DNA of 64,000 nucleotides from Clostridiaceae bacterium Marseille-Q4143 (GCA_018228645.1 CP073693.1:806001-870000); one strand, 5' to 3'. Shown: positions 16,134 through 25,644, counted from the first letter of the stretch. Program-made: numbers and translations. Notes: a model not told the origin generated them from the sequence alone.

Positions 16134-16931
16134 ATGAGAACAACTTCTAATGGAGGCAATGAGAAAAATTCCAACCAGTCCTCTGATAAACTGCTTCAAA
16201 TTATGGAAGCTTTAGCAAAAGAACGCCTGCCTGTCCGGCTTCAGGATCTCAGTGCACAGGTAAATATGTCCCAGTCAACGGTGCTTCGCTATTTAAACGC
16301 ACTTCAAAGTTCTAATTATGTATATCAGGAAGAATCAACTTCCCGTTATGCATTGACCTGGAAGATCTGCGGACTGAGCGAACATTTAAATTCTAATCTT
16401 GGACTACGCAGTATTACTGCACCGTATATTACCGAACTTGTAAATAAGCTAAACCTTGGTGTCTGTCTGGTTATTGAACAGGATCATGATTGTGTCTATC
16501 TGGACTGTGTGGATGCTTCCCCATCATTTCAGCATACCTTCCAGCGAATTGGAAAACGGGCACCCATGCATGCTACCGGATCCGGCAAGCTGCTCCTCTC
16601 CCAGAAAACCCCATCCCAGCTTTCCGACTATCTGGTGCTCCGGGGACTTCCCAAATTCACGGACTATACCATTACTTCTCAGGATGATTTTCTCGCCGAG
16701 CTGAAAAAAGTCCGGGAAACCAAAATGGGCATTGATAATCAGGAATGTGAATTGGGTCTGATCTGCGTTTCCATGCCGCTATACACCTACTCCGGTTCCA
16801 TTATTGCCGGACTGAGTGTCTTCGGAGATTCCGATAAAATGACACAGGAACGAATTCATTCAGAAATCGCTCCACTGCTCCGTGCCGCTACTAACGAAAT
16901 CTCCCTTCATCTTGGATACGAAGAAGCATAA
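16134..16931 (+). CDS. IclR-family transcriptional regulator
   Basis: This 265-aa regulator has an N-terminal winged helix (KLLQIMEALAKERLPVRLQDLSAQVNMSQSTVLRYLNALQ) and a C-terminal IclR effector domain. In the latter, MHATGSGKLLLS, the Asn/Cys region DNQECELGLICVSMPLY and IAGLSVFG are typical. IclR proteins sense small carboxylates or sugar derivatives through the C-terminal domain. It is divergent from mmsA, the probable target. The Ser/Asn-rich first 18 residues look disordered. Confidence 0.9.
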   Translation: MRTTSNGGNEKNSNQSSDKLLQIMEALAKERLPVRLQDLSAQVNMSQSTVLRYLNALQSSNYVYQEESTSRYALTWKICGLSEHLNSNLGLRSITAPYITELVNKLNLGVCLVIEQDHDCVYLDCVDASPSFQHTFQRIGKRAPMHATGSGKLLLSQKTPSQLSDYLVLRGLPKFTDYTITSQDDFLAELKKVRETKMGIDNQECELGLICVSMPLYTYSGSIIAGLSVFGDSDKMTQERIHSEIAPLLRAATNEISLHLGYEEA

Positions 16932-16934
16932 AAA

Positions 16935-16975
16935 ACCGCAGGTTCATGGTTATTTCATCCACGAACCTGCGGTTC
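16935..16975. terminator. Bidirectional terminator between iclR and the VOC gene
   Basis: AACCGCAGGTTC pairs with GAACCTGCGGTT, flanked by an A-run on the left and pyrimidines on the right. It serves the convergent gene ends at 16931 and 16987. Confidence 0.8.
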
Positions 16976-16986
16976 TCTTTTCTTTC

Positions 16987-17331
16987 TCAGCTGTTCACTT
17001 TCCACTTATCCAGAGGCTTCAGCTCAATTTTTGTGCCGTTGGGAAGCTGGAACCAGTGATCATTCATCACTTTTACTGGGTATCCAGTAAGCTTCTCCAT
17101 CGTTTCTGAAACGGATTCCACTGCGATGGAAATGTGACCATATCCGTTCTGTGCTTCTGTATCAATCTTCTCAGCAGTCTCATTTAACTGGATTCCTTCC
17201 ATATACCAGCATCTGCGGGCCGGTTTTTCGCCGTCCTCTCTCCATTTTCTCATTCCGAATACTTCTTCGAAAAAACGCTGCGCATCTTCATAGGATTCTG
17301 TAAGAAGTCCTGCGTGATCAATCTTTGCCAT
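16987..17331 (-). CDS. VOC-family (glyoxalase/dioxygenase fold) protein
   Basis: A 114-aa single-unit VOC protein: KIDHAGLLTESYEDAQRFFEEVFGMRKW provides the first beta-alpha-beta module with a potential metal His. GHISIAVESVSETMEKL starts the second, and FQLPNGTKIELK gives the terminal Glu. Family members bind a divalent metal and catalyse isomerisation, epimerisation or dioxygenation, or confer drug resistance. Next to mmsA and iclR it could be a methylmalonyl-CoA epimerase-like enzyme, but that is only context. RBS GGAGG is just upstream of the ATG. Confidence 0.75.
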   Translation of the reverse strand: MAKIDHAGLLTESYEDAQRFFEEVFGMRKWREDGEKPARRCWYMEGIQLNETAEKIDTEAQNGYGHISIAVESVSETMEKLTGYPVKVMNDHWFQLPNGTKIELKPLDKWKVNS

Positions 17332-17426
17332 TTTTTCGCACCTCCTTTTCTTTACAGCATATCGAATATTCTCTTTTTCTGCAACGTGAAATCTATTTTA
17401 AGAGTTCACAAAAAGTTCACAAAAAA

Positions 17427-17469
17427 TTAGCACTCACCTCTTGACAGTGCTAATAATGCGTGCTATATT
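17427..17469 (+). promoter_or_regulatory. CIRCE operator overlapping a sigma-A promoter (hsp20 genes)
   Basis: TTAGCACTC-N9-CAGTGCTAA (17427-17453) matches the HrcA-binding CIRCE element with one arm mismatch. The -35 TTGACA (17441-17446) lies inside it, and TATATT (17464-17469) follows after 17 nt. HrcA bound here would block polymerase, giving heat-inducible expression. Confidence 0.88.
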
Positions 17470-17569
17470 ACATATAGAACAAAGGAAGGGGAACAAAAAG
17501 AAGAGTTCCTGGTACGGAGTTCCAAAAAATGACAATAAATATGAGGTTCACTGAAAGGAGAAATGACTT

Positions 17570-18019
17570 ATGTTGATGCCTAGTATTTTTAATGATAACG
17601 TATTTGATGATTTCTTTGATTTTCCGCTTTACGATGACAGAGCTGAGAAAAAGCTTTACGGTCACCATGCAGCTAATCTGATGAAGACCGATATTCAGGA
17701 ACATGAGGATGGCTACACTCTGGAGATGGATCTTCCGGGATTCAAGAAAGAGGAAATTCAGATTGAACTGAACAATGGTTACATGACCATCAGTGCAGCC
17801 AAAGGTCTGGATGAAGATGAGAAGGACAAGAAATCCGGTAAATACATCCGCCGCGAGCGTTACACCGGTTCCTGCCAGCGTAGCTTCTATGTTGGTGAGG
17901 ATGTTACCGAAGAGGATATCAAAGCTGAATTTAAGCATGGTATTCTGAAACTCTTCGTTCCGAAAAAAGAAGCAAAACCTGCTGTTGAGCAGAAGAAATA
18001 TGTTTCCATTGAAGGATAA
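17570..18019 (+). CDS. hsp20: Hsp20/alpha-crystallin small heat-shock protein, copy 1
   Basis: ATP-independent holdase chaperone of 149 residues. The alpha-crystallin domain runs from about residue 38 (MKTDIQEHEDGYTLEMDLPGF) to 138, with FKKEEIQIELNNGYMTISA, the RRERYTGSCQRSFYVG strand and the conserved GILKLFVPK near the end. The C-terminus YVSIEG is a short tail. It is the first of two tandem paralogues behind the CIRCE promoter. The 5' untranslated region is about 95 nt, with RBS GAAAGGAGA. From residue 62 onward it is identical to copy 2. Confidence 0.95.
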   Translation: MLMPSIFNDNVFDDFFDFPLYDDRAEKKLYGHHAANLMKTDIQEHEDGYTLEMDLPGFKKEEIQIELNNGYMTISAAKGLDEDEKDKKSGKYIRRERYTGSCQRSFYVGEDVTEEDIKAEFKHGILKLFVPKKEAKPAVEQKKYVSIEG

Positions 18020-18027
18020 CTGATTCC

Positions 18028-18047
18028 CCCGGCGGGAAACCGCCGGG
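18028..18047 (+). terminator. GC-rich hairpin between the hsp20 copies
   Basis: CCCGGCGG-GAAA-CCGCCGGG is an 8-bp stem with a GNRA tetraloop and no T-tract. It is more likely an mRNA-stabilising or partial-attenuation hairpin than a full terminator, because the second copy has no evident promoter of its own. Confidence 0.6.
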
Positions 18048-18100
18048 AAGTAACTTTGAACATTTTGAATATAATTTTTATTTTTAAGGAGAGATGACTT

Positions 18101-18553
18101 ATGTTGATGCCGAGCATTTTTAATACAAACTTATTTGATGATTTCTTTGATTTTCCGTTCTATGATGATACCAAAGCTGAGAAAAAACTCTATGGTCACC
18201 ATGCAGCTAATCTGATGAAGACCGATATTCAGGAACACGATGATGGTTATACTCTGGAGATGGATCTTCCGGGATTCAAGAAAGACGAAATTCAGATTGA
18301 ACTGAACAATGGTTACATGACCATAAGTGCAGCCAAAGGTCTGGATGAAGATGAGAAGGACAAGAAATCCGGTAAATACATCCGCCGCGAGCGTTACACC
18401 GGTTCCTGCCAGCGTAGCTTCTATGTTGGAGAGGATGTTACCGAAGAGGATATCAAGGCTGAATTTAAACATGGTATCCTGAAACTCTTCGTTCCGAAGA
18501 AAGAAGCAAAACCTGCTGTTGAGCAGAAGAAATATGTTTCTATTGAAGGATAA
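18101..18553 (+). CDS. hsp20: Hsp20/alpha-crystallin small heat-shock protein, copy 2
   Basis: 150-residue paralogue of the preceding gene. Compared with copy 1 it differs at a handful of positions (Asp9Thr, Val11Leu, Leu20Phe, Arg24 replaced by Thr-Lys, two Glu-to-Asp), all before residue 63. The rest of the protein is identical, and the DNA is almost identical too, which points to recent duplication or ongoing gene conversion. It has its own RBS (AAGGAGA) and shares the copy-1 leader architecture. A strong terminator follows. Same role: holdase chaperone. Confidence 0.95.
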   Translation: MLMPSIFNTNLFDDFFDFPFYDDTKAEKKLYGHHAANLMKTDIQEHDDGYTLEMDLPGFKKDEIQIELNNGYMTISAAKGLDEDEKDKKSGKYIRRERYTGSCQRSFYVGEDVTEEDIKAEFKHGILKLFVPKKEAKPAVEQKKYVSIEG

Positions 18554-18564
18554 AGAACTACTGA

Positions 18565-18593
18565 AGAGGGAGCCGCAAGGCTCCCTCTTTTTA
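18565..18593 (+). terminator. Terminator of the hsp20 pair
   Basis: AGAGGGAGCC-gcaa-GGCTCCCTCT followed by a T-run. It lies between the convergent hsp20 and alcohol dehydrogenase genes. Confidence 0.88.
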
Positions 18594-18603
18594 TGTTCAT
18601 CTG

Positions 18604-19791
18604 CTATTCCTGATTGGCCATGCGATAGATCGCAATCATATCTTCCGGATACAGATCCTTTGCAGAACCTTTATGGCCTCCGGATGCTCTTGCGCAGGAA
18701 TCTGCCATCTCTTTTATCTGCTCATCTGTCGGTGCGATACCAAGTTCCTTAAAGTTTACCGGCATTCCGATCTCATGATAGAAATCTTCCATTGCCTCAA
18801 TTCCTTTCAGTGCCGTCTTCTCATCGGTCTCCCCTGGTGTAACTCCCATGACATGAGTCGCATAGCGTACAAATCTCGGCAGACAATTTTTATAAACATA
18901 TCTTGCCCAGCTCGGCCAGATTGCCGCAAGACCGGCACCATGAGTCACATCGAACATGCCGCCCATCTCATGCTCCAGCATATGGGATGCAAAGTCTCCG
19001 CCGTCATTTCCACAGCCGGTCAGTCCGTTATGCGCCAGACTTCCTGACCACATAATCTCTGCCCGTGCCTCATAATTCGTCGGATCATGATGGAGAATTT
19101 TTGCATATTTCATAACGGTGCGGAGAAGTCCTTCTGCGATTTCATCCGTAATCTCCATATTTCCACCCTGCGTGAAATATCTCTCCATAGTATGCATCAT
19201 AATATCCGTGCATCCGGATTCCGTCTGATAATCCGGCAGAGTCATCGTCAATTCCGGATTCATAATGGCAAACTTCGGACGCGCAATATCATCATTGTAA
19301 GAACGTTTCTCCTTGGTTTCTTCATTAGTAATAACACAGCTGTTGCTGGTCTCACTGCCGGCTGCCGCAATCGTCAGGACAGATGCAATGGGCAGGAATT
19401 TCTGTGCATTGCGTTTCTTTTCAAACAGTTCCCATACATCTTTTTCCGGCTCTGCGAGTCCGTAGGAAATTGCTTTTGAAGAATCAATTGTGGAACCACC
19501 TCCAACTGCAAGAATAAAATCAATGCCCTCTTTCTTACCAAGTGCAATTCCTTCCCGCACTTTGGACAGATGCGGATTCGGCACGACGCCGCCCAACTCT
19601 ACATGAGCCACTCCTGCTGCGTCAAGAGACGCTTTCACCCTGTCAATCAGACCTGATTTCACAGCACTTTTGCCGCCATAGTGGATCAGTACTTTTTTTG
19701 CCCCATATGCCTTTACCAGTTCCCCTGCCTGATTTTCCGTGCCTTTTCCAAAAATAACTTTTGTAGGTGAATAATACTCAAATCCAAACAT
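18604..19791 (-). CDS. Iron-containing alcohol dehydrogenase
   Basis: NAD(P)-dependent group III alcohol dehydrogenase of 395 residues, close to butanol dehydrogenases (BdhA/YqhD type). Seen: FEYYSPTKVIFGKGT start, the nucleotide-binding GGGSTIDSSKAI, the PIASVLTIAAAGSETS block, and Fe ligands in D-x3-H (DIMMHTMERY), the HMLEHEMGG region and the later THGAGLAAIWP. The ATG at 19791 (MFGFEYY) has AAGGAGGT 7 nt upstream; an upstream start at 19863 is unsupported. It probably reduces aldehydes to alcohols during fermentation. Monocistronic by spacing. Confidence 0.9.
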   Translation of the reverse strand: MFGFEYYSPTKVIFGKGTENQAGELVKAYGAKKVLIHYGGKSAVKSGLIDRVKASLDAAGVAHVELGGVVPNPHLSKVREGIALGKKEGIDFILAVGGGSTIDSSKAISYGLAEPEKDVWELFEKKRNAQKFLPIASVLTIAAAGSETSNSCVITNEETKEKRSYNDDIARPKFAIMNPELTMTLPDYQTESGCTDIMMHTMERYFTQGGNMEITDEIAEGLLRTVMKYAKILHHDPTNYEARAEIMWSGSLAHNGLTGCGNDGGDFASHMLEHEMGGMFDVTHGAGLAAIWPSWARYVYKNCLPRFVRYATHVMGVTPGETDEKTALKGIEAMEDFYHEIGMPVNFKELGIAPTDEQIKEMADSCARASGGHKGSAKDLYPEDMIAIYRMANQE

Positions 19792-19963
19792 GTTGTTACC
19801 TCCTTTACACCTTCGTGTTTTGCTTTCCGAGATAATTATATCAGGAAATAAATCTGCGCTCAAGACAAGACTTTTTTCTGAAATTTTTCTAAATATATCC
19901 CTTTTCCTTCCTATTCATGATATAATTTCTCTGTTTGAGAAAATTTTAGCGGAGGTCGACATC

Positions 19964-20872
19964 ATGATTTATACTGTGACATTCAATCCCTCTCTTGATT
20001 ATATCGTATCAGTAAAAGACTTTAAACTTTGGAATACCAACCGAACGGACACGGAACTGATGCTCCCAGGTGGAAAGGGACTCAACGTATCCACGGTTCT
20101 GAAAAATCTCGGCATGGACAGCACCGCCCTCGGATTTACAGCTGGTTTTGTCGGAGATGAAATTCTCCGCCGGATTGAAAATATTGGATTTAAAAGTGAT
20201 TTTATCAAATTGGAAAATGGATGTTCCCGCATTAACCTGAAGTTAAAAAACTATGACGGAACAGAGATCAATGGACAAGGACCAGTCATTGAGCATGCTC
20301 ACTTGGAAGCACTTATGAAGAAACTGGATCAGCTGAAAGCTGGAGATATCCTGGTGTTGGCCGGAAGCATTCCCTCTTCCATGCCTGCATCCACTTATGA
20401 AGATGTTCTGGCACGGCTGCAGGATCGAAAAATTCTCACTGTGGTGGATGCTACAAAAAATCTGCTCACCAATGTGCTGAAATATCATCCCTTCCTGATC
20501 AAACCGAATAATCATGAACTGGGAGAGCTTTTCTGCCTGGAATTCAATACCCATGAAGAAGTCATCCCCTATGCGAAAGAACTGCAGAAACAGGGAGCAC
20601 GAAACGTTCTGGTTTCTATGGGCGGAAAAGGTGCCGCTCTCGTAGCAGAAAATGGCGAAGTCTATACTTCTGACGCCGTAAAGGGCCGACTGGTCAACGC
20701 TGTCGGTGCCGGTGATTCCATGGTCGCAGGCTTTCTCACCGGCTGGCTGGAACAGCATGATTATGCACATGCCTTCCGCATGGCTCTTGCCGCAGGCAGC
20801 GCCAGTGCCTTTTCTGAACTACTGGCTACCAAAGACGAAATTATGGAGATTTATGATCAATTGCAGGTATAA
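19964..20872 (+). CDS. pfkB: PfkB-family kinase, 1-phosphofructokinase type
   Basis: A 302-aa ribokinase-fold sugar-phosphate kinase. MIYTVTFNPSLDYIVSV and the PGGKGLNVS motif (substrate binding) are typical of FruK/LacC/PfkB. The catalytic site is NAVGAGDSMVAGF, with the base Asp and the anion hole. It phosphorylates fructose 1-phosphate or tagatose 6-phosphate with ATP. No PTS genes are adjacent, so the substrate is open. The start at 19964 has GCGGAGG upstream. A longer in-frame reading from 19790 overlaps the divergent gene's start and is rejected. Confidence 0.85.
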   Translation: MIYTVTFNPSLDYIVSVKDFKLWNTNRTDTELMLPGGKGLNVSTVLKNLGMDSTALGFTAGFVGDEILRRIENIGFKSDFIKLENGCSRINLKLKNYDGTEINGQGPVIEHAHLEALMKKLDQLKAGDILVLAGSIPSSMPASTYEDVLARLQDRKILTVVDATKNLLTNVLKYHPFLIKPNNHELGELFCLEFNTHEEVIPYAKELQKQGARNVLVSMGGKGAALVAENGEVYTSDAVKGRLVNAVGAGDSMVAGFLTGWLEQHDYAHAFRMALAAGSASAFSELLATKDEIMEIYDQLQV

Positions 20873-20899
20873 AAAAGGAGGCACATTGCCTCCTTTTTT
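20873..20899. terminator. Bidirectional terminator, pfkB and fabZ
   Basis: AAAAAAGGAGGC-acat-TGCCTCCTTTTTTT lies exactly between the convergent gene ends. Confidence 0.88.
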
Positions 20900-21324
20900 T
20901 AGCCTACCGCAAATGTCATCTCTGCACACGCAGCCAGTTTTCCATCCACAGTCGCCTTTGCGGTACCCACACCGATGGGACCTTTCTGTTTCACAATTTC
21001 CAGTTCCAGTGTCAGAACATCTCCCGGAACGACTTTCCGTTTGAATTTCGCTTTATCGATTCCACCGAAGTAAACGGTCTTTCCTTTATTTTCCGGCTGG
21101 CTTAAGATTGCCACTGCACCGGTCTGGGCCAGAGCTTCCAGAATCAGGACGCCTGGCATAACCGGCTCCTGGGGAAAATGTCCGTTAAAGAACGGCTCAT
21201 TATAAGTCACACATTTCTTGCCTACCGCTCTTTTTCCCGGTTCAAGTTCCTCGATCCGGTCGATCAGCAGAAACGGCTGCCGATGAGGAATAATTTCCAT
21301 GATTTCTTTAATATCCATTACCAT
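20899..21324 (-). CDS. fabZ: 3-hydroxyacyl-ACP dehydratase FabZ
   Basis: Hot-dog fold dehydratase of type II fatty acid synthesis, 141 residues; removes water from 3-hydroxyacyl-ACP. The opening [21 protein letters not shown] is characteristic, and the catalytic His and Glu lie in [21 protein letters not shown]. It is the last gene of the fab cluster, 44 nt after fabF. No accB, accC, accD or accA gene follows, unlike many Firmicutes fab clusters; the next gene is the convergent pfkB. A second ATG two codons in (21318) is an alternative start. Confidence 0.95.
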   Translation of the reverse strand: MVMDIKEIMEIIPHRQPFLLIDRIEELEPGKRAVGKKCVTYNEPFFNGHFPQEPVMPGVLILEALAQTGAVAILSQPENKGKTVYFGGIDKAKFKRKVVPGDVLTLELEIVKQKGPIGVGTAKATVDGKLAACAEMTFAVG

Positions 21325-21368
21325 ATGTATACTTCCTTTCTGTCCGGAGCCGCTTCGCCGCTTTTTTC

Positions 21369-22604
21369 TTACTCCGCGTATTTCTTAATCAGAATACTTG
21401 CATTGTGTCCGCCAAATCCAAGAGAGTTGGACAATGCATACTCCAGATCCATCTCCACACCGTGACCCTGTACATAATCAAGATCCAGTTCCTCGTCCGG
21501 ATGTTCCAAACCTCTGGTTACATGGACAAAGCTTTCTTCCATCTCTTTCACGCAGGTGATGAACTCAACCGCACCTGCTGCACCCAGAAGATGTCCGATC
21601 ATAGATTTGGTAGAGTTGATCTTCATCTCTTTTGCGTGCTCGCCGAAGGCCAGCTTGATGGCACGGGTCTCGAAAAGGTCATTGTGATGGGTACTGGTTC
21701 CATGTGCATTGATGTACATAATATCTTCCATAGCGGCACCGGATTCCTCGACTGCCCATTTCATTGCGGTAGCAGCTCCCATTCCGTCCTCTGCTGGAGA
21801 AGTAATGTGGTAAGCATCACTGGTAGCACCATATCCGACTACCTCTGCCAGAATGTGTGCTCCTCTTGCCTTTGCATGTTCCAGATCCTCCAGAATAACC
21901 ACACCAGCGCCCTCACCCATGACAAATCCATCGCGGTCTTTGTCAAAGGGAATGGAGCAACGCTCCGGATCCTCACTTCCGGACAGAGCAGTCAGTGCTG
22001 CGAATCCAGCTACACCGATAGGGCAGATGCAGCTCTCGGTTCCGCCTGCCAGCATCACGTCTGCATCACCGGTCTGAATGCTTCTGTAAGCCTCACCAAT
22101 AGAATGCGTTCCTGTTGCACAAGCCGTTACTACGTTAAGACTCTTACCTTTCAGGCCATAAGCGATGGAAACATTTCCTGCTGCCATATTGGAAATCATC
22201 ATGGGCACCATCAACGGATTCACACGGTTCGGTCCTTTTTCTACCAGTTTGGTATACTCTTTTTCCACTACCTGAAGACTTCCGATACCGGAACCGATAG
22301 AGCATCCTACACGATATGGGTCTTCTTTGCTCATATCAAGTCCTGCCTGTTCCATGGCCTCTTTTGCTGCTGCCACTGCATATTGGGAAAACGGCTCCAT
22401 TCTCTTTGCTGCCTTAAAATCCATGTATTCTTTTGCAACAAATCCTTTGACTTCTGCTGCCACATGAGCTTTATACTCAGAAGCGTCAAATTTGGAAATG
22501 GTGGTAAATCCATGATTTCCTGCTTTAATGTTATCAAAATACTCTTTTACATTCAATCCCATGGGAGTGATGGCTCCCATACCGGTTACTACTACTCTTC
22601 TCAT
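21369..22604 (-). CDS. fabF: 3-oxoacyl-ACP synthase II FabF
   Basis: Elongating condensing enzyme, 411 residues. The start [18 protein letters not shown] is typical. The catalytic Cys-His-His triad is in [26 protein letters not shown] and [14 protein letters not shown]. It condenses malonyl-ACP with acyl-ACP. Its ATG overlaps the fabG TGA by one base (TGATG), so the two are translationally coupled within the operon. Confidence 0.96.
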   Translation of the reverse strand: MRRVVVTGMGAITPMGLNVKEYFDNIKAGNHGFTTISKFDASEYKAHVAAEVKGFVAKEYMDFKAAKRMEPFSQYAVAAAKEAMEQAGLDMSKEDPYRVGCSIGSGIGSLQVVEKEYTKLVEKGPNRVNPLMVPMMISNMAAGNVSIAYGLKGKSLNVVTACATGTHSIGEAYRSIQTGDADVMLAGGTESCICPIGVAGFAALTALSGSEDPERCSIPFDKDRDGFVMGEGAGVVILEDLEHAKARGAHILAEVVGYGATSDAYHITSPAEDGMGAATAMKWAVEESGAAMEDIMYINAHGTSTHHNDLFETRAIKLAFGEHAKEMKINSTKSMIGHLLGAAGAVEFITCVKEMEESFVHVTRGLEHPDEELDLDYVQGHGVEMDLEYALSNSLGFGGHNASILIKKYAE

Positions 22605-23344
22605 CAGATCGCCATACCTCCGTCTACACTGATAATCTGTCCTGTAATATATGCTGCCTTTTCAGATGCCAAATAAGCTGCCATATTGGCAATATCTTCC
22701 GGCTTTCCAAAACGTCCCAGCGGAATCTGCTTCGTCGCTGCCTCTTTTACCTCATCAGAGAGCACCTGGGTCATCTCCGTATCCACGAAGCCCGGCGCAA
22801 TGCCATTGACCGTGATACCGCGGCTTGCCAGCTCTCTTGCCATGGTCTTGGTAAGACCGATGATGCCCGCCTTGGATGCTGCATAATTTGCCTGGCCTGC
22901 ATTTCCAAGAATACCGGATACGGAGGTAATATTGATGATTCGTCCTGCACGCTGCTTGAGCATCTGACGGCTTACTGCCTTAATCGTGTTAAAGCATCCC
23001 TTTAAGTTCGCATCAATGACCGCATCAAAATCTTCCTCTGACATTTTCATAATCAGATTGTCGCGGGTAATACCTGCGTTATTCACCAGGATGTCAAGAC
23101 TTCCATATCGTTTGATCACATCCTTGATCATGGCATCCACGTCTGCGGTATTTGCCACATTACACTGATAAGCCTCACTGTCTTTTCCCAGCGCTTTAAT
23201 CTCGTCTACCACAGCCTCTGCCTTCTGTGCAGAGCCATTGTAATTTACAATCACAGTCGCTCCATCTGCAGCCAGTGCCAGTGCAATGGCTCTTCCAATT
23301 CCTTTTGCAGCTCCGGTTACCAGAGCAATCTTTCCTTCCAGCAT
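22604..23344 (-). CDS. fabG: 3-oxoacyl-ACP reductase FabG
   Basis: NADPH-dependent SDR reductase, 246 residues. [10 protein letters not shown] is the nucleotide loop and NNAG appears in [15 protein letters not shown]. The Ser-Tyr-Lys triad lies in NITSVSG and YAASKAG, and the C-terminus carries the SVDGGMAI ending typical of FabG. It reduces 3-oxoacyl-ACP in each elongation round. It starts 2 nt after fabD and overlaps fabF. Confidence 0.96.
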   Translation of the reverse strand: MLEGKIALVTGAAKGIGRAIALALAADGATVIVNYNGSAQKAEAVVDEIKALGKDSEAYQCNVANTADVDAMIKDVIKRYGSLDILVNNAGITRDNLIMKMSEEDFDAVIDANLKGCFNTIKAVSRQMLKQRAGRIINITSVSGILGNAGQANYAASKAGIIGLTKTMARELASRGITVNGIAPGFVDTEMTQVLSDEVKEAATKQIPLGRFGKPEDIANMAAYLASEKAAYITGQIISVDGGMAI

Positions 23345-23346
23345 GC

Positions 23347-24273
23347 TTACTCTCCTTTCAGCTCTGCCATGGCTTTCTCAAAATCAGCCATATTTTCAAT
23401 GTTCAGGGTCTTCGCACTACGGTCGATCTTTCTCATAAATCCGGATAAAGTCTTGCCAGGTCCGATCTCCACAAAAGTATCCACACCATCTGCAATCATC
23501 CGTTCTACTGACTGCTGCCACCGAACGCTGGAGGATACCTGCAGACGAAGAAGTTCTTTTACTCCTGCGGGGGAGGTCACATAATCTGCGGTCACATTGG
23601 TAATATACGGTGTAGAGAACGCATGAAGCTCTACCTCTTTCAGCGCTTCGCCAAGTTTCTCACCTGCTCCGGTCAGCATTTTGGAGTGGAACGGTCCGCT
23701 GACTTTCAACGCAACCGTTCTCTTGGCACCTGCTTCTTTCAGGCTTTCTGCCGCACGGGCTACCGCTGCCTCTTCTCCTGTGATAACGATCTGTCCCGGA
23801 CAGTTGTAATTTGCAATAGAGACGATACCTTCTGTCTTCTCACATACCTCTTCAATGACAGCTGCGTCAAGTCCCAGCACTGCCGTCATGGCTCCACCGG
23901 TGGGAACCGCTTCCTGCATGTAAATACCTCTCTTACGGACTACGGAAAATGCATCTTTTTCACTCATAACTCCAGACGCAATCAGCGCACCATACTCACC
24001 AAGGCTCAATCCGGCATTGACAGAAGAGGTCACTCCCTGTTCCTCAACCGCTTTTAAAATCGCTGCCTCTGCGGTGAGCATGCAGATCTGGGTGTATTCT
24101 GTCTGATTCAGACGCTCGTCTTCCTCAAAGCAAAGTGCCGGAATGTCCAGGCCTGATGCCTCCGAAGCATCCTCAAATACTTTACGGCTCACCGGAAATG
24201 TATCATAAAAATCTTTTGCCATTCCCGTGTACTGGGCTCCCTGCCCCGGGAACATAAATGCAATTTTAGACAT
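23347..24273 (-). CDS. fabD: Malonyl-CoA:ACP transacylase FabD
   Basis: 308 residues. [13 protein letters not shown] begins the protein, the nucleophile Ser is in [14 protein letters not shown], and the catalytic His is in [10 protein letters not shown]. It loads malonyl groups on AcpP. It starts a second transcription segment: a FabT-like palindrome and a fabK terminator lie just upstream (24293-24354). RBS AAAGGAG precedes the ATG. Confidence 0.95.
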   Translation of the reverse strand: MSKIAFMFPGQGAQYTGMAKDFYDTFPVSRKVFEDASEASGLDIPALCFEEDERLNQTEYTQICMLTAEAAILKAVEEQGVTSSVNAGLSLGEYGALIASGVMSEKDAFSVVRKRGIYMQEAVPTGGAMTAVLGLDAAVIEEVCEKTEGIVSIANYNCPGQIVITGEEAAVARAAESLKEAGAKRTVALKVSGPFHSKMLTGAGEKLGEALKEVELHAFSTPYITNVTADYVTSPAGVKELLRLQVSSSVRWQQSVERMIADGVDTFVEIGPGKTLSGFMRKIDRSAKTLNIENMADFEKAMAELKGE

Positions 24274-24292
24274 TGTATTCTCCTTTATATAG

Positions 24293-24305
24293 TTTGAATT
24301 TCAAA
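24293..24305 (-). promoter_or_regulatory. FabT-like operator upstream of fabD
   Basis: TTTGAATTTCAAA fits TTTGA-N3-TCAAA, the shape of FabT/MarR-type sites in fatty acid genes of Firmicutes. It lies 19 nt before the fabD start. Confidence 0.6.
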
Positions 24306-24315
24306 GTATATATTT

Positions 24316-24354
24316 AAAAAAACAGAACCACGGAAATGTTCCAGCGGCTCTGTT
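24316..24354 (-). terminator. Terminator after fabK
   Basis: On the minus strand AACAGAGCC pairs with GGTTCTGTT, followed by a T-run of seven. It separates fabK from fabD, so fabD probably relies partly on its own promoter. Confidence 0.8.
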
Positions 24355-24377
24355 TTCACAAATCTGCCTGCCGCAGA

Positions 24378-25304
24378 TTAATTTACTTTTAACAATTTCT
24401 CTGCCTGAGTCAGAATCTCATCCACGATCTCCTGACAACTCTGGCGTTTCGTGATCATACCTGCAATCTGTCCTGCCAGTACGGAACCATTATCCACATC
24501 ACCTTCCACAACTGCCTTGCGAAGGCCTCCCAGAGTCAGATTTTCCAGCTGTTCAAAGGATGCTCCCTCTGCTTCCAGCTTCAGGTATTCACGGGTCATC
24601 TTGTTTCTTAAGCCCCGCACCGGATGTCCGTGGCTTCTTCCCGTCACCTCGGAATCAATGTCTTTGGCTTTCAGGATACGCTGTTTGTAATTCTCATGGA
24701 TCTGACATTCATCAGCTACGCAGAAGCGGGTTCCGATCTGTACTGCTTCCGCACCCAGCATAAAAGCTGCTGCCATTCCCCGGCCATCTGCGATACCGCC
24801 TGCTGCAATGACCGGCACGGAAACCGCATCAACCACCTGAGGAACCAGCGTCATAGTCGTTGCCTGTCCGATATGTCCGCCTGACTCGGTACCCTCTGCA
24901 ACCACCGCATCTGCACCGCAGCGCTCCATACGTTTTGCGAGAGCTACGGAAGCGACAACCGGGATGACTTTGATATTGGCAGCTTTCCACTGTTCCATAT
25001 ATTGCTCCGGGCTTCCTGCACCAGTAGTAACGGCTGAAACCTTTTCCTCTACCACTACCTGGGCAATATCTGCCGCATAGGGGCTCATGAGCATGATGTT
25101 CACACCGAAAGGCTTATCTGTCATCTCTTTTGCTTCCCTAATATAATTCCGAACTACCTCTGCCGGTGCATTAGCTGCACCGATGATTCCGAAGCCGCCT
25201 GCATTGGAGACCGCTGCTGCCAGATGAGACTCTGCCACCCAGGCCATACCGCCCTGAATAATCGGTTTCTCCACTCCTAAAAGTTCTGTAACTCTCGTCT
25301 TCAT
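24378..25304 (-). CDS. fabK: Enoyl-ACP reductase II FabK
   Basis: FMN-dependent enoyl-ACP reductase of the nitronate monooxygenase/TIM-barrel type, 308 residues. Seen: PIIQGGMAWVAESHLAAAVSNAGGFG, AEGTESGGHIG with the catalytic His, and the FMN phosphate site GGIADGRGMAAAFMLGAEAVQIGTRF. It performs the last step of each elongation cycle and replaces FabI. Proteins of this class are insensitive to triclosan, as known for FabK. It lies 19 nt downstream of acpP. Confidence 0.94.
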   Translation of the reverse strand: MKTRVTELLGVEKPIIQGGMAWVAESHLAAAVSNAGGFGIIGAANAPAEVVRNYIREAKEMTDKPFGVNIMLMSPYAADIAQVVVEEKVSAVTTGAGSPEQYMEQWKAANIKVIPVVASVALAKRMERCGADAVVAEGTESGGHIGQATTMTLVPQVVDAVSVPVIAAGGIADGRGMAAAFMLGAEAVQIGTRFCVADECQIHENYKQRILKAKDIDSEVTGRSHGHPVRGLRNKMTREYLKLEAEGASFEQLENLTLGGLRKAVVEGDVDNGSVLAGQIAGMITKRQSCQEIVDEILTQAEKLLKVN

Positions 25305-25323
25305 ACTTCGCTCGCCTCTTTGC

Positions 25324-25557
25324 TTATGCTTCTACGCCTTTGGATTTCAGATAATCCATAACAGCGCCTACGGTTGTGATTTTCTCAAGATCCTCAGACG
25401 GGATCTCAACACCGTACTCCTCTTCCAGAGCCATTACCAGCTCAAACAGGTCCAGGGAATCAGCTCCCAGATCATCTTTGAAAGAAGTAGCCTCAGTAAT
25501 CTCTGCTGCGTCTACGTTTAACTGCTCTGCGATCATCTCTTTAATTTTTTCTAACAT
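25324..25557 (-). CDS. acpP: Acyl carrier protein
   Basis: 77-residue acidic four-helix carrier. The phosphopantetheine attachment serine is in [13 protein letters not shown]. The ATG at 25557 ([13 protein letters not shown]) has AAAAGGAG upstream; a longer frame from 25584 lacks support. The gene sits between fabH and fabK and has its own FabT-like site upstream. Confidence 0.96.
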   Translation of the reverse strand: MLEKIKEMIAEQLNVDAAEITEATSFKDDLGADSLDLFELVMALEEEYGVEIPSEDLEKITTVGAVMDYLKSKGVEA

Positions 25558-25631
25558 GGTGTTTCTTCTCCTTTTATTATCCATTCATTGTCCCCACCTG
25601 GGCTGGATATTTTTGTATCTGCCTTAATTAC

Positions 25632-25644
25632 TTTGACATTCAAA
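25632..25644 (-). promoter_or_regulatory. FabT-like operator upstream of acpP
   Basis: TTTGACATTCAAA (TTTGA-N3-TCAAA), extended to ACTTTGA-N3-TCAAAGT, lies 74 nt before acpP. Confidence 0.6.

Noticed and set aside
21405..22676. 423-aa plus-strand frame opposite fabF
   Set aside because: FabF on the minus strand has full motifs and operon context; the opposite frame is Cys/His-rich shadow sequence.
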